DNA from: JACKCD01 sp041390905
Lineage (GTDB): Bacteria; Chloroflexota; Anaerolineae; Promineifilales; Promineifilaceae
Reading direction: 5' to 3'
Assembly: GCA_041390905.1 (NCBI GenBank)
Contig: JAWKPA010000019.1
Coordinates: 1-64,000 of the forward strand
DNA: 64,000 nucleotides
This document shows, piece after piece, positions 15,080-23,161 of this stretch. The translations under genes were made by a program, and so were the position numbers. How positions within the stretch are numbered: position 1 is the stretch's first letter; every line of letters starts with the position of its first letter. The notes beneath the pieces are model-generated. The model worked only from the letters and a program-made list of their open reading frames with translations. It had not been told where the DNA came from and ran no database searches.

Positions 15080-16060
15080 TTATCTACCATTCACAAGCAA
15101 ATCGGCCGTTTCCAACAGCACGGGGCGACAAACGGCCGTTTCCCACCCCGCCACCTCCATCCCCCACAGCACCCCGCCCACCACCGGCGGGGCTTTCAGC
15201 CGCACCAGCCGCGCCTGGGGAGCCACCTCATGGATCGTCGCCGCCATTATCTCGCGCAAACGGCCGCTTCCCTTGTACAAACTGCCTGACAGCACCACAT
15301 CAAACGCCTCATTTTCCAATGCCAATTGGCGAATGACCCCAACAGCCAGGCTGCCCAGTTCTGTCCCTGCCCACACCAAAATCTCCTGCGCCACCGCGTC
15401 ACCCGCCTTGGCCTGGGCAAACACCAGCGGCGCATGGCGTGCCGACAGGTGGTAACGGCCGCGAATTAGCCCGGCGATCATATCTTCCACGTCGCTGGCG
15501 CCGGTTTCTTGGAGAAAAACGGCCGTTAATCCCGTCTCTTCCCCCCGCCTTGTCCACGCCAAACTCACCGCCTGCACCGCCTTCAGCACAATCTCACCCG
15601 CGCCGCCATATTCAGCAAAACGCCAGCCATCCCCCGTCATCCGCCCTTCCCGACCCTGCCGGTCGCGCCCACGGCAATTGTTGCCCGTGCCAGCCACCAC
15701 CACTACCCCCCAGCCCGCCTCAGCCCCCGCCACCAGCCCCACAATGGCATCATTGCTAAACGCCACCCGCGCCTGCATCAGCCCCAGCGAAGCCACCAGT
15801 TGGGTGTGGCCTGGCTTGTCCTCCGGCCAGTCATACCCGGCAAAACCAAAACCCGCCCCCGCAATTTGCTCCCTGGTAATACCCGCCATCGCCACCGCCT
15901 GCGCCACAATGTCGTGCAGCACCGCCGCCGCGCCATCCCAGCCCACCGCTTCCCAACTGCCCGGCCCAGCCGTGCCAAAACCAAGAGAACGGCCGTTTTC
16001 ATCCGCAATCAGCGCATGGCTCTTGCTATTTCCCACGTCAACACCCAAAAAATAGCGCAT
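15080..16060 (-). CDS. BadF/BadG/BcrA/BcrD-type ATPase (N-acetylglucosamine kinase-like)
   Basis: 326 residues from the ATG at 16060 (M-R-Y-F-L-G). ASKHA fold: phosphate-1 loop G-V-D-V-G-N-S-K-S-H-A, second Asp in F-S-N-D-A-I-V-G, adenosine-side V-V-V-A-G-T-G-N-N-C-R-G, then G-D-G-W. Family members phosphorylate N-acetylglucosamine or related amino sugars, or activate dehydratases. Adjacent GH4 and a nearby sugar transporter favour sugar kinase. Only two bases separate it from the GH4 stop, so the two are translationally coupled. Confidence 0.85.
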   Translation of the reverse strand: MRYFLGVDVGNSKSHALIADENGRSLGFGTAGPGSWEAVGWDGAAAVLHDIVAQAVAMAGITREQIAGAGFGFAGYDWPEDKPGHTQLVASLGLMQARVAFSNDAIVGLVAGAEAGWGVVVVAGTGNNCRGRDRQGREGRMTGDGWRFAEYGGAGEIVLKAVQAVSLAWTRRGEETGLTAVFLQETGASDVEDMIAGLIRGRYHLSARHAPLVFAQAKAGDAVAQEILVWAGTELGSLAVGVIRQLALENEAFDVVLSGSLYKGSGRLREIMAATIHEVAPQARLVRLKAPPVVGGVLWGMEVAGWETAVCRPVLLETADLLVNGR

Positions 16061-16062
16061 CC

Positions 16063-17355
16063 CTACTCCCAAAACTGCGGCAAATACGGCCTGTTGGTCG
16101 CCAGCATATCATCCAGCACCGCCTGCACCTGGTCGGCCGATGGCCCCAGCGGATTCGCCAACAGTGCCTGATACGCCGCATTCCGATCCCCATGAACGGC
16201 CGCTTCCACCGTCAACAGCTCAAACATTTTTACCTGGCTCAACAGCCCAAAACAGGCCGCAGGCAGCGGCTCCGTCGGCAGCGGCACAATGCCATCACGC
16301 CCCACCCGGCACGCCATTTCCAGCACCCAGTCGGCCGGCCACCCCGCCACCGCCCCCCGGTGCGGCACATTCACCACATGCACCTCCTGCAAATCATTGT
16401 AATGGGCGTTCAAAAGCTGCGTCGCCACCGTCGAATAATACGCCCCACCCCGATCCATCAACCCTTCCGGCGGCTCCGTCCGCTCCGGCTCCGCATATTG
16501 CGCCAGCAGCTTCTCCTCAATCGCCATCACCGCCTCCGCCCGCGACGGCGGCCACGCCGCCTGCGCCGCCAGCTTGCGCCCGGTGTAGTAAAAAAATTGC
16601 AGGTAATAGTTAGGCAACATGTGGAGCGAAGCCAGGGTGCGCGGATCCCATTCCGGGTGTTCCTGCGCCTCCATGTCGGCAATCGCCCGCGCCATCACCT
16701 GCGGCCACACATCTTCGCCATCAATGACAAAGCCGCGATGCCACGTCAAATGGTTCAGCCCCAACGTTTGCAACTGCGCCTGCTCCGGGGCAATCTTCAG
16801 CCCGCTGTGCTTCTCCAGCTCCTCCAACATATCCATTTTGGTGGTCAACGCCACGTTACACACCCCCACCGACGGCACATGGGGAGCATACCGCGCCAGC
16901 GCCTCCGTCACCAGGCCGGCCGGATTGGTGAAGTTAACCAACAGTGCCCCCGGTGCCAGTTCGGCCATATCTTTGGCAATGTTGAGAATGACGGGGATGG
17001 TGCGGAGTGCCTTCGCCATGCCCCCCACACCTGTTGTCTCCTGCCCAATCAGCCCGTGGCGCAGCCCCAAATATTCATCCTCGCGCCGCGCCTGCATCCA
17101 CCCCACGCGCAGTTGGGTGGTCACATAGCTGGCCCCAGCCACCGCCTCCCGCTGGTTGGTGGTCAGATGCACCCGAAACCGGCTGCCTTTGGCGGCGACC
17201 ATGCGCTGGGCAAAGCCGCCCACCACTTCCAATCGCTCTGGCAACACGTCCATCAGCCACAGGTCGGTGAGGGGAAAGCTGTCGCTACGCTCAATAAATC
17301 CATTGATAAGTTCGGGGGTATAGCTTGAGCCACCTCCGATGACGGCTACTTTCAT
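16063..17355 (-). CDS. Family 4 glycoside hydrolase (6-phospho-beta-glucosidase type)
   Basis: 430 residues. NAD-dependent GH4 signature: N-terminal V-A-V-I-G-G-G-S-S-Y-T-P-E-L, N-F-T-N-P-A-G-L-V-T-E near 145, metal/substrate Cys in V-G-V-C-N-V-A near 167, and G-L-N-H-L-T-W near 200. GH4 enzymes cleave glycosides of 6-phospho or free sugars by an oxidation-elimination mechanism with Mn2+. No PTS is in the window, and the local transporter is ABC type, so a non-phosphorylated substrate is possible. Coupled to the BadF-type kinase gene. Confidence 0.9.
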   Translation of the reverse strand: MKVAVIGGGSSYTPELINGFIERSDSFPLTDLWLMDVLPERLEVVGGFAQRMVAAKGSRFRVHLTTNQREAVAGASYVTTQLRVGWMQARREDEYLGLRHGLIGQETTGVGGMAKALRTIPVILNIAKDMAELAPGALLVNFTNPAGLVTEALARYAPHVPSVGVCNVALTTKMDMLEELEKHSGLKIAPEQAQLQTLGLNHLTWHRGFVIDGEDVWPQVMARAIADMEAQEHPEWDPRTLASLHMLPNYYLQFFYYTGRKLAAQAAWPPSRAEAVMAIEEKLLAQYAEPERTEPPEGLMDRGGAYYSTVATQLLNAHYNDLQEVHVVNVPHRGAVAGWPADWVLEMACRVGRDGIVPLPTEPLPAACFGLLSQVKMFELLTVEAAVHGDRNAAYQALLANPLGPSADQVQAVLDDMLATNRPYLPQFWE

Positions 17356-17380
17356 AGTTTTGCCTTTACCTGGTTACGGT

Positions 17381-17711
17381 AGAGATTGGAGATTGGAGAT
17401 TGGAGATTAACCACCTGATTGACTGACAGATTTAGGTTCTGTTGACTTTGCAGAATTTGAACCGCAGAGGACGCGGAGGACGCAGAGAAAGAGAAGAAAA
17501 TAAGATCAATCACTGCGATCTTTGCGCCTTCTGTAGCGAAATCTGCTTCTTTTTGCCAAAAGTCAACACAGCCCAAGCATTCACCACAAAGCTTGCAGAG
17601 ATTTTTTGCCTTTTCCCTCTGCGCCCTCTGCGCTCTCTGCGGTTCAATAAGATTTGTCAGTCAATCAGGATTAACCACTCTCCAATCTCTAATCTCTAAT
17701 CTCTAATCTCC
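17381..17711. repeat. Nested hairpin cluster (four repeat layers) in the oxidoreductase-GH4 gap
   Basis: The whole 397-base gap is inverted repeats inside inverted repeats. Layer 1: GATTGGA heptads at 17381-17408 and 17679-17711. Layer 2: an arm containing ACCACCTGATTGACTGACAG at 17408-17434, with its reverse complement at 17649-17677. Layer 3: GGTTCTGTTGAC at 17435-17446 against GTCAACACAGCC at 17562-17573. Layer 4: GAACCGCAGAGGACGCGG from 17459 against CGCTCTCTGCGGTTC ending at 17645. Layers 3 and 4 interleave, which suggests successive insertion. A related layer-3 element lies at 38383-38616. No coding region is seen. Confidence 0.88.
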
Positions 17712-17752
17712 AAATGCACAATGTATGACCACAGGGCGTATGCAATCCGCCC

Positions 17753-18745
17753 CTACCTGATCATGATGGTTTGTCCGGTGCGGCTGCTTTCGTAGGCCGC
17801 ATCCACAATTTTCATGTTGATTAGCCCTTCGTGGCCGCCGGGGGTGGGCTGCTGCCCGGCGCGAATGCAGGCGATAAAGTAGGCGAGCTGGGCATCGTAC
17901 ATGGTTTGGGGGCAGTGGATGGGGCGGGGATGGGGGAAGTTGGGATTAACGGCCGTTTCCTCCCCCACCTGCACCCTCGTGGGAAAAAGCGAGCCAAAGC
18001 CAAAACGGCCGTAAAGCTCCGTACTCGCCTCCGGCCCCCCGGCGTAGGGCTGCCACCAGCCCGACTCAATCGTCGAGGTACAGCCATTGTCCCACGTCAC
18101 CACAATCGTCCCCGTGTCGTCCACATCATAATCGCCGTAATAGGTGCCAATGCGGGCAAAAACCGACTGCGGCAGCGGGTCGCCCAGCAAAAACCGCGCC
18201 GTGTCAATGGCGTGGATGCCCATATCGGCCAATGCCCCGCCGCCAGCCAGAGCCGCCTGGGTAAACCAGCCGCCCGGCCCCCAGTTCACATGAACCCCAT
18301 ACCCCTTGGTGCGGATAATCGCCCCCAGCGGCTCCATCTGCTGCTTTAACCACAACACTTCTTCGTCAAAACGCCAGCAGTGGGCCACCATCAGCAGCGT
18401 CCCCGACCGCTGGCTGGCGGCGATCATCGCCTTGGCTTCGGCGGCATTCATCGCCATCGGTTTTTCCACTAGCACATGCACCCCCGCTTCCAGTGCGGCA
18501 ATCGCCTCCGGGGCGTGGAGGGCGTTGGGGGTGTTGATGCTGATTGCGTCCACGTCGCCATCGGCCAGCAGGTCGGCCACATTGTCGTATTGGCGGGGAA
18601 TGTTGAACGTTTCGGCGAAGGTTTGGCGGGAGGTGGGGTGGTGGTTGCTAACGGCCGTTAATCCCACCCCCGCTACCTTCTGCGCCGCCGCCGCATGAAT
18701 GTTGGCAATGTAACCAGTACCCGTAAAAGCCAGTTTGAGCGTCAT
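17753..18745 (-). CDS. Gfo/Idh/MocA-family oxidoreductase
   Basis: 330 residues from the ATG at 18745, which forms a 4-base ATGA overlap with the upstream gene's stop. Rossmann start F-T-G-T-G-Y-I-A-N-I-H, then the family motif E-K-P-M-A-M-N near 95, and a catalytic-domain G-G-G-A-L-A-D-M-G-I-H-A-I-D-T-A-R, with Asp and His in the expected catalytic spacing. It acts on a sugar or cyclitol hydroxyl with NAD(P). Together with the StrS aminotransferase it points to keto-sugar or inosose chemistry. Confidence 0.88.
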   Translation of the reverse strand: MTLKLAFTGTGYIANIHAAAAQKVAGVGLTAVSNHHPTSRQTFAETFNIPRQYDNVADLLADGDVDAISINTPNALHAPEAIAALEAGVHVLVEKPMAMNAAEAKAMIAASQRSGTLLMVAHCWRFDEEVLWLKQQMEPLGAIIRTKGYGVHVNWGPGGWFTQAALAGGGALADMGIHAIDTARFLLGDPLPQSVFARIGTYYGDYDVDDTGTIVVTWDNGCTSTIESGWWQPYAGGPEASTELYGRFGFGSLFPTRVQVGEETAVNPNFPHPRPIHCPQTMYDAQLAYFIACIRAGQQPTPGGHEGLINMKIVDAAYESSRTGQTIMIR

Positions 18746-19689
18746 AGCTGATGGGCAATGCCATATGGCAGGCGGTGCTGCCGGACATAGGTGGGTAAGA
18801 TGGAGAGGGTTTGGATAACGGCCGTTTCTGGAATATTGCCCAGCGGAATATGGCACGCATCAAGGGCGCGGAGCAGGGGGGCGGTGTCCTGTCCCTGCTT
18901 TTCGGCCATCAGCACAATGCCGGGACCAACCAAATCGCCGTGGGGCAACCCCTTGCCCATGACGTTTTCCACGGCGTAGGCAAAGTAATGTTCGCTTCCT
19001 TCTTCGGGGCGGGAGTGGCCGATTTGGTTGCAGAGCTGCACTTCCAGAGCCAGGCAGTCGAGCAACTGCTTCAGGCCGTCGGGGTCGCCGCGCCCAGCCG
19101 CTTCGGCGCAGTCAAGCGACCCCTGCAAAATGGCCTGGGCGGCCTGGTAGACGTAGGGGATGAAGGGGGCATGGGCGGGGTTTTGCCCCTGTTCATGGGC
19201 AAATTGCCAATCCCAGCAGCCGGTGGCGATGGAAAGGAGGTCGCAGATGCCAGCGGCACGAACGGCCGTTGGCGCCGCCGCCAGCACCGCCAAATCAATG
19301 ATCAGCGCATCCGGTGGTTTGGTTTCCAAATAATACACACAGCCATCGTGGCGATAGCCAGAAGCCCAAGTGAGGAAGGCATCCACCGAGAGGGCAGTGG
19401 GCAAACAAACCAGCGGCTTGTTTTGTTTCACGGCGATATATTTAGCCGCATCCACTGCCAGCCCGCCGCCGACGGCGTACACCACGTCGCCGTGGCACTG
19501 AGGTAACAGAGTGTCCCAGTGGCTAATGGTTGCGTCGCGGGCTTCAACGACGGAGGTGATGGACAGATGGGAAAGGTGGGAAGAAACGGCCGTCCACGCC
19601 GGTTCACTCATCACCACCACCACATCACGCTGCTCTTCAATGGCCGAAAACGGCCGATAATCAGTTACAGGCAAATTCCAGATTCGCAT
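18742..19689 (-). CDS. Glycerol-1-phosphate dehydrogenase-like (Fe/Zn dehydrogenase, AraM-related)
   Basis: 315 residues. Start at 19689 is preferred because GAGG lies 7 bases upstream; an ATG at 19707 would overlap the preceding stop. Motifs: Y-A-V-G-G-G-L-A-V-D-A-A-K-Y near 72 (NAD), P-T-A-L-S-V-D-A-F near 97, and metal ligands Asp in A-G-I-C-D-L-L-S, His in G-S-E-H-Y-F-A and His in L-P-H-G-D. It belongs to the DHQ-synthase/glycerol dehydrogenase superfamily. In a sugar-catabolic operon it could equally act on another polyol phosphate. Confidence 0.78.
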   Translation of the reverse strand: MRIWNLPVTDYRPFSAIEEQRDVVVVMSEPAWTAVSSHLSHLSITSVVEARDATISHWDTLLPQCHGDVVYAVGGGLAVDAAKYIAVKQNKPLVCLPTALSVDAFLTWASGYRHDGCVYYLETKPPDALIIDLAVLAAAPTAVRAAGICDLLSIATGCWDWQFAHEQGQNPAHAPFIPYVYQAAQAILQGSLDCAEAAGRGDPDGLKQLLDCLALEVQLCNQIGHSRPEEGSEHYFAYAVENVMGKGLPHGDLVGPGIVLMAEKQGQDTAPLLRALDACHIPLGNIPETAVIQTLSILPTYVRQHRLPYGIAHQL

Positions 19690-19703
19690 CACAACCTCAA
19701 CAA

Positions 19704-20879
19704 TCAATTACCCATTTGTAACAAACGGGGCGGCGGCTCATGATGGCTGGTTAGCTGTCGCGCCTGTTCCAACGTCTGCCACGGCTCCACATGCACCAGC
19801 ACCTCCGCCAGCGTCGGGAAGGCATGGAACAGATCATGACGCAGCTCTTCGGCAATGCGGTGGCTTTGTCCCGTGGTCAGCCTGGGGTCAACCCCAATAT
19901 TGACCTCGGCATGAAGCCTATGCCCTACCCAGCGCATCCGCACCCGGTACACCGTATCCACCAGCTTGTGCCGCCGCACCACCGCTTCCGCTTTGTCCAA
20001 ATAATCTGGCTCCACTGCATCCATCAGCCGATACCACATCTTTTTGATGGCATCCCAGGTAATAAAAACGATGGTTAGGCCAATGAGCATTCCAATGATC
20101 GGGTCAACAATCGGGAAGCCCAACACCGTGCCGCCGGCCGCCAACAGCACCGCCAGCGACGTTAATCCATCAGTTCGGGCGTGCAAACCGTCGGCAATCA
20201 TGGCCGCCGAGCCAATCTTTTTGCCCACCCGAATTTGCATAACGGCCACCGCCTCATTGCCCAAAAAGCCAATGATGGCCGCCGCCGCCAGCCAGCCTAG
20301 GTTAGTCAGCGGCTGCGGATTGATAAACCGCTCAATGGACTCCTTAAAAATAAAAAAGGCACTAAAGGCGATGGAAAGGATAATGAAAATACCGGCCACA
20401 TCTTCGGCACGGCCATAGCCATAGTTGTAGCGGCGATTGGCGATGCGGCGTGCCAGATAGAAGGCGATGAGCAGCGGCACCGAGTTGAGGCCATCGCCAA
20501 TGTTGTGAACGGTGTCGCCCAGCAGGGCTACACTGCCGCTGAGTGCCACTACCCCGATTTGCAGCAGAGAGGTGACAAGGAGAATGGCGAGTGCCAGCCA
20601 AACGGTGCGAATGCCGAGGGCGTTGTCGAAAAAGGCTTGCTCGCTGGTTAGCTGGGCGTGTTCGTGGCTGTAGCCCGGTATGTGCAACGCCGAGGCGATA
20701 CGTTCCCACAATGTATGGTCATGGTCGTGGCTGTGGTCATGATGATGATCATGGTGATGGTGGTCATGATGATGGTCATGGTCGTGGTCGTGGTCGTGAT
20801 CATGATGGTGGTGGTCATGGGGGTTGGGGTGAACGTAGTGGATTGCGCCACTTTCCTGTTCAGGTTTACTCGACGACAT
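19704..20879 (-). CDS. Cation diffusion facilitator with His-rich N-terminus
   Basis: 391 residues. Residues 21-55 are almost only His and Asp, a metal-binding extension. About six TM segments follow (first about 92-115), with the binding-site pairs His125/Asp129 in TM2 and His233/Asp237 in TM5 that mark Zn/Cd/Co exporters. A C-terminal cytoplasmic ferredoxin-like domain covers about 290-370. It starts 3 bases after the permease stop and ends 15 bases before the next start, so it is embedded in the sugar operon, an unusual place for a metal exporter. A link to metal-dependent enzymes in the operon (GH4 with Mn, the Fe/Zn dehydrogenase) is only a guess. Confidence 0.92.
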   Translation of the reverse strand: MSSSKPEQESGAIHYVHPNPHDHHHHDHDHDHDHDHHHDHHHHDHHHDHSHDHDHTLWERIASALHIPGYSHEHAQLTSEQAFFDNALGIRTVWLALAILLVTSLLQIGVVALSGSVALLGDTVHNIGDGLNSVPLLIAFYLARRIANRRYNYGYGRAEDVAGIFIILSIAFSAFFIFKESIERFINPQPLTNLGWLAAAAIIGFLGNEAVAVMQIRVGKKIGSAAMIADGLHARTDGLTSLAVLLAAGGTVLGFPIVDPIIGMLIGLTIVFITWDAIKKMWYRLMDAVEPDYLDKAEAVVRRHKLVDTVYRVRMRWVGHRLHAEVNIGVDPRLTTGQSHRIAEELRHDLFHAFPTLAEVLVHVEPWQTLEQARQLTSHHEPPPRLLQMGN

Positions 20880-20882
20880 TAC

Positions 20883-21965
20883 TTAGCCTTTGATTCCAGA
20901 GATAACCACGCCCTGCGTAAATATCTTCTGGCTGAAAAAGAAAATAAGGATGGGTGGAATAATCATGACGACGGAAGCGGCCATGATGAGATGGGTGTTG
21001 ACGGAATAAAGGGCATCAAACGTTTGCAGCCCGACGGCCACTGTCCAGTTTTCGCGGTTGTGGAGGAAAATGAGTGGCTCGTAGAAGTCGTTCCAGGCGT
21101 AGAGGAAGTGGAAGATGCCGACTGCGACCAGTGCCGGCCGTGCCTGGGGCAAAATAACGTGGATAAACACCTGAAGCGGGTTGGCACCGTCAATCTTGGC
21201 CGCTTCGTCCAGCGCCAGCGGAATGGTCATAAAAAACTGGCGCAGCAAAAATACGTCGTAGGCGTTGGCAAAGAAGAGGGGAACAATGAGCGGCAGTAGG
21301 GTGTCAATCCAGCCCAGCTTTTGGAAAAGGATGTAGACGGGGATGAGGCGCACCTGGGAGGGGAGCATGATGGTGGAGAGCAGGATCAAAAAGAGGATGT
21401 TGAGGCCAGGGGCGCGAAAGCGGGAGAAGCCGTAGGCGACGAGGGAGCTGGAGAGCAACATGCCAAACATGCCGACGAAGGTGACGGTGAGAGTGTTGAA
21501 CAGGTAACGGTCGAAGGGGACGCTGGTGAGGGCTTCGATGTAGTTTTCGGGGTGGAGTTCGACGTGGCGCAGCGGGGTCTGCTCGGCAATGACGAGTTCG
21601 ACTGGTTCGCCGTTGGGGTTGGCGGGGTCTACGAACAGCCCTTTGCCGCCGGGGCGGTTTTTGACGAGGGCGAGGGTTTGGGAACGGCCGTTAACCACTA
21701 CCTCATACAATGGTTCATCCTTGTTGTCGAGAACGGCCGTTTGTGACTCCCACGGAATAAGCGGCGGCGGCGAAGCCCGCAACTGGTTCCGATCCTTCAG
21801 CGACGTCGAAATCATAAACAGCAGCGGCACCATAATCACAAACGCCCCAAACGCCAGTACTAGCGTCGTCAGCAGCTTCAATATCGTCCGCCGCCCCCGA
21901 ATCGTCCCCGCATTTAGCGAAAACCCAGCCGTTTTATTGGCATCCACAGCAGCCATATCCCTCAT
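20883..21965 (-). CDS. ABC sugar transporter permease, MalG type, with enlarged periplasmic loop
   Basis: 360 residues, longer than the usual 270-300 for this type. TM1 at about 30-55, then an extracytoplasmic stretch of about 85 residues (62-145), then the transport core. The EAA loop that contacts the ATPase is L-D-E-A-A-K-I-D-G-A-N-P-L-Q-V-F. It pairs with the permease gene 6 bases upstream and the binding protein beyond that. No ATPase is nearby, as is common for CUT1 systems using a shared MsmK-like subunit. The loop contains two palindrome-encoded sites (T-A-V, N-G-R). Confidence 0.9.
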   Translation of the reverse strand: MRDMAAVDANKTAGFSLNAGTIRGRRTILKLLTTLVLAFGAFVIMVPLLFMISTSLKDRNQLRASPPPLIPWESQTAVLDNKDEPLYEVVVNGRSQTLALVKNRPGGKGLFVDPANPNGEPVELVIAEQTPLRHVELHPENYIEALTSVPFDRYLFNTLTVTFVGMFGMLLSSSLVAYGFSRFRAPGLNILFLILLSTIMLPSQVRLIPVYILFQKLGWIDTLLPLIVPLFFANAYDVFLLRQFFMTIPLALDEAAKIDGANPLQVFIHVILPQARPALVAVGIFHFLYAWNDFYEPLIFLHNRENWTVAVGLQTFDALYSVNTHLIMAASVVMIIPPILIFFFSQKIFTQGVVISGIKG

Positions 21966-21971
21966 TCCTCC

Positions 21972-22898
21972 CTACTTCCGCACCTCACCCTCATAAAACA
22001 CCCACATGGGCGAAGAGCGAAAAACCAGTGCCGTCACAAACAAAACAATCACCAGCAGCACCCACGCCAGTGCCGACGCATACCCCATCTCAAAAAACTT
22101 AAACGCACTCTGGTACAAATACAGGTTATACACCAGCGTCGAACGCACCGGTCCCCCATCTCCACTCGTCGCCACATACACTTCCGTAAAATATTGAAAC
22201 GCTCCAATCAGCCCAATCACCAAATTATAAAAAATAACCGGCGTCATCAGTGGCAGCGTCACATGACGAAAGCGATGCCAATTATTGGCTCCATCAATTC
22301 TGGCTGCCTCATACAGCGTCGTCGGAATCCCCTGCAGCCCCGCCAGATAAATGATCATGCTGCCCCCCACCCCCCACAGGCTCATAATCACCAGTGCCGG
22401 AATTGCCCAGTCAGGATCTGTCAACCAGCCCGGCGGGTTATCAATGCCCAAATAATTTTGCAAAAACGGGTTCAAAATACCGATACGTGGGTTAAAAATG
22501 CGCGTCCACAGCAGTGCTACTGCCACCCCGGCAATCACCGACGGCAAGAAGTAGATGGTGCGCCACACATTCACCCCCGGTATATCCTGGTTCAACAGCA
22601 AGGCAATGACAAACCCAAAAATTAACCCCAGCGGCAGTGCCAGTGAGGCAAAATAGAGGGTGCGCTGCAACGAATGCCAAAACAGGGGATCATGAAACAG
22701 CAAGCGGCTGTAATTGCTTGCCCCAATCCACTGCGGCGGTGTGACAATGTTGTACTTGGTAAAGGAAAAATAGAGCGAGGCCACCATTGGCCCCAGCGTA
22801 AACAGGAAAAAGCCAATAATCCACGGCGAGATCAGGCCATAGGCCCAAATCGCTTCCCGTTTAGCAAGCGTCAACCCCGTTTTTTTTGCTTTCATCAT
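21972..22898 (-). CDS. ABC sugar transporter permease, MalF/UgpA type
   Basis: 308 residues from the ATG at 22898 (M-M-K-A-K-K-T-G); an upstream frame extension to 22937 looks non-coding. Six TM helices and the EAA loop Y-E-A-A-R-I-D-G-A-N-N-W-H-R-F-R-H-V-T-L-P. The gap of about 260 bases back to the binding-protein gene contains two hairpin types, which may set the usual excess of binding protein over permease. Confidence 0.92.
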   Translation of the reverse strand: MMKAKKTGLTLAKREAIWAYGLISPWIIGFFLFTLGPMVASLYFSFTKYNIVTPPQWIGASNYSRLLFHDPLFWHSLQRTLYFASLALPLGLIFGFVIALLLNQDIPGVNVWRTIYFLPSVIAGVAVALLWTRIFNPRIGILNPFLQNYLGIDNPPGWLTDPDWAIPALVIMSLWGVGGSMIIYLAGLQGIPTTLYEAARIDGANNWHRFRHVTLPLMTPVIFYNLVIGLIGAFQYFTEVYVATSGDGGPVRSTLVYNLYLYQSAFKFFEMGYASALAWVLLVIVLFVTALVFRSSPMWVFYEGEVRK

Positions 22899-22978
22899 GC
22901 TGCCACCCTGCGCATGGTGGCAATTGTTTGCCGCCACGCCGCTTGTACAATTCAGTAACGTGCTGTAACGCCCATATT

Positions 22979-23121
22979 AGAAGTTCAACTTTTTCCGAGA
23001 AGTTGAACTTCTTTCGTAACCCTTCTTTTGTATGTAACCCAAGCCAACCCTGTTGTGCGGGAAACCTGAACACCAGCCCGCAGAGCGGGTAAAGAGGGTT
23101 CCCACGCAGAGCATGGGAACC
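22979..23121. repeat. AGAAGTT double palindrome plus GGTTCCCA hairpin in the binding protein-permease gap
   Basis: A diverged AGAAGTT copy (22979-22993, ending ACTTTT, and 22998-23012) followed by CCCGCAGAGCGGG near 23077 and GGTTCCCA...TGGGAACC at 23097-23121. All can fold in the transcript between binding protein and permease. No gene is seen in this 263-base gap. Confidence 0.8.
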
Positions 23122-23161
23122 AGGCTTGGTAGCTACAATGTATCAGGGATTGAAGAGCAAC

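Noticed and set aside
17435..17573. IS6-family insertion sequence
   Set aside because: The ends are only loosely similar and no transposase reading frame lies between them; kept as a non-coding MITE-like element.
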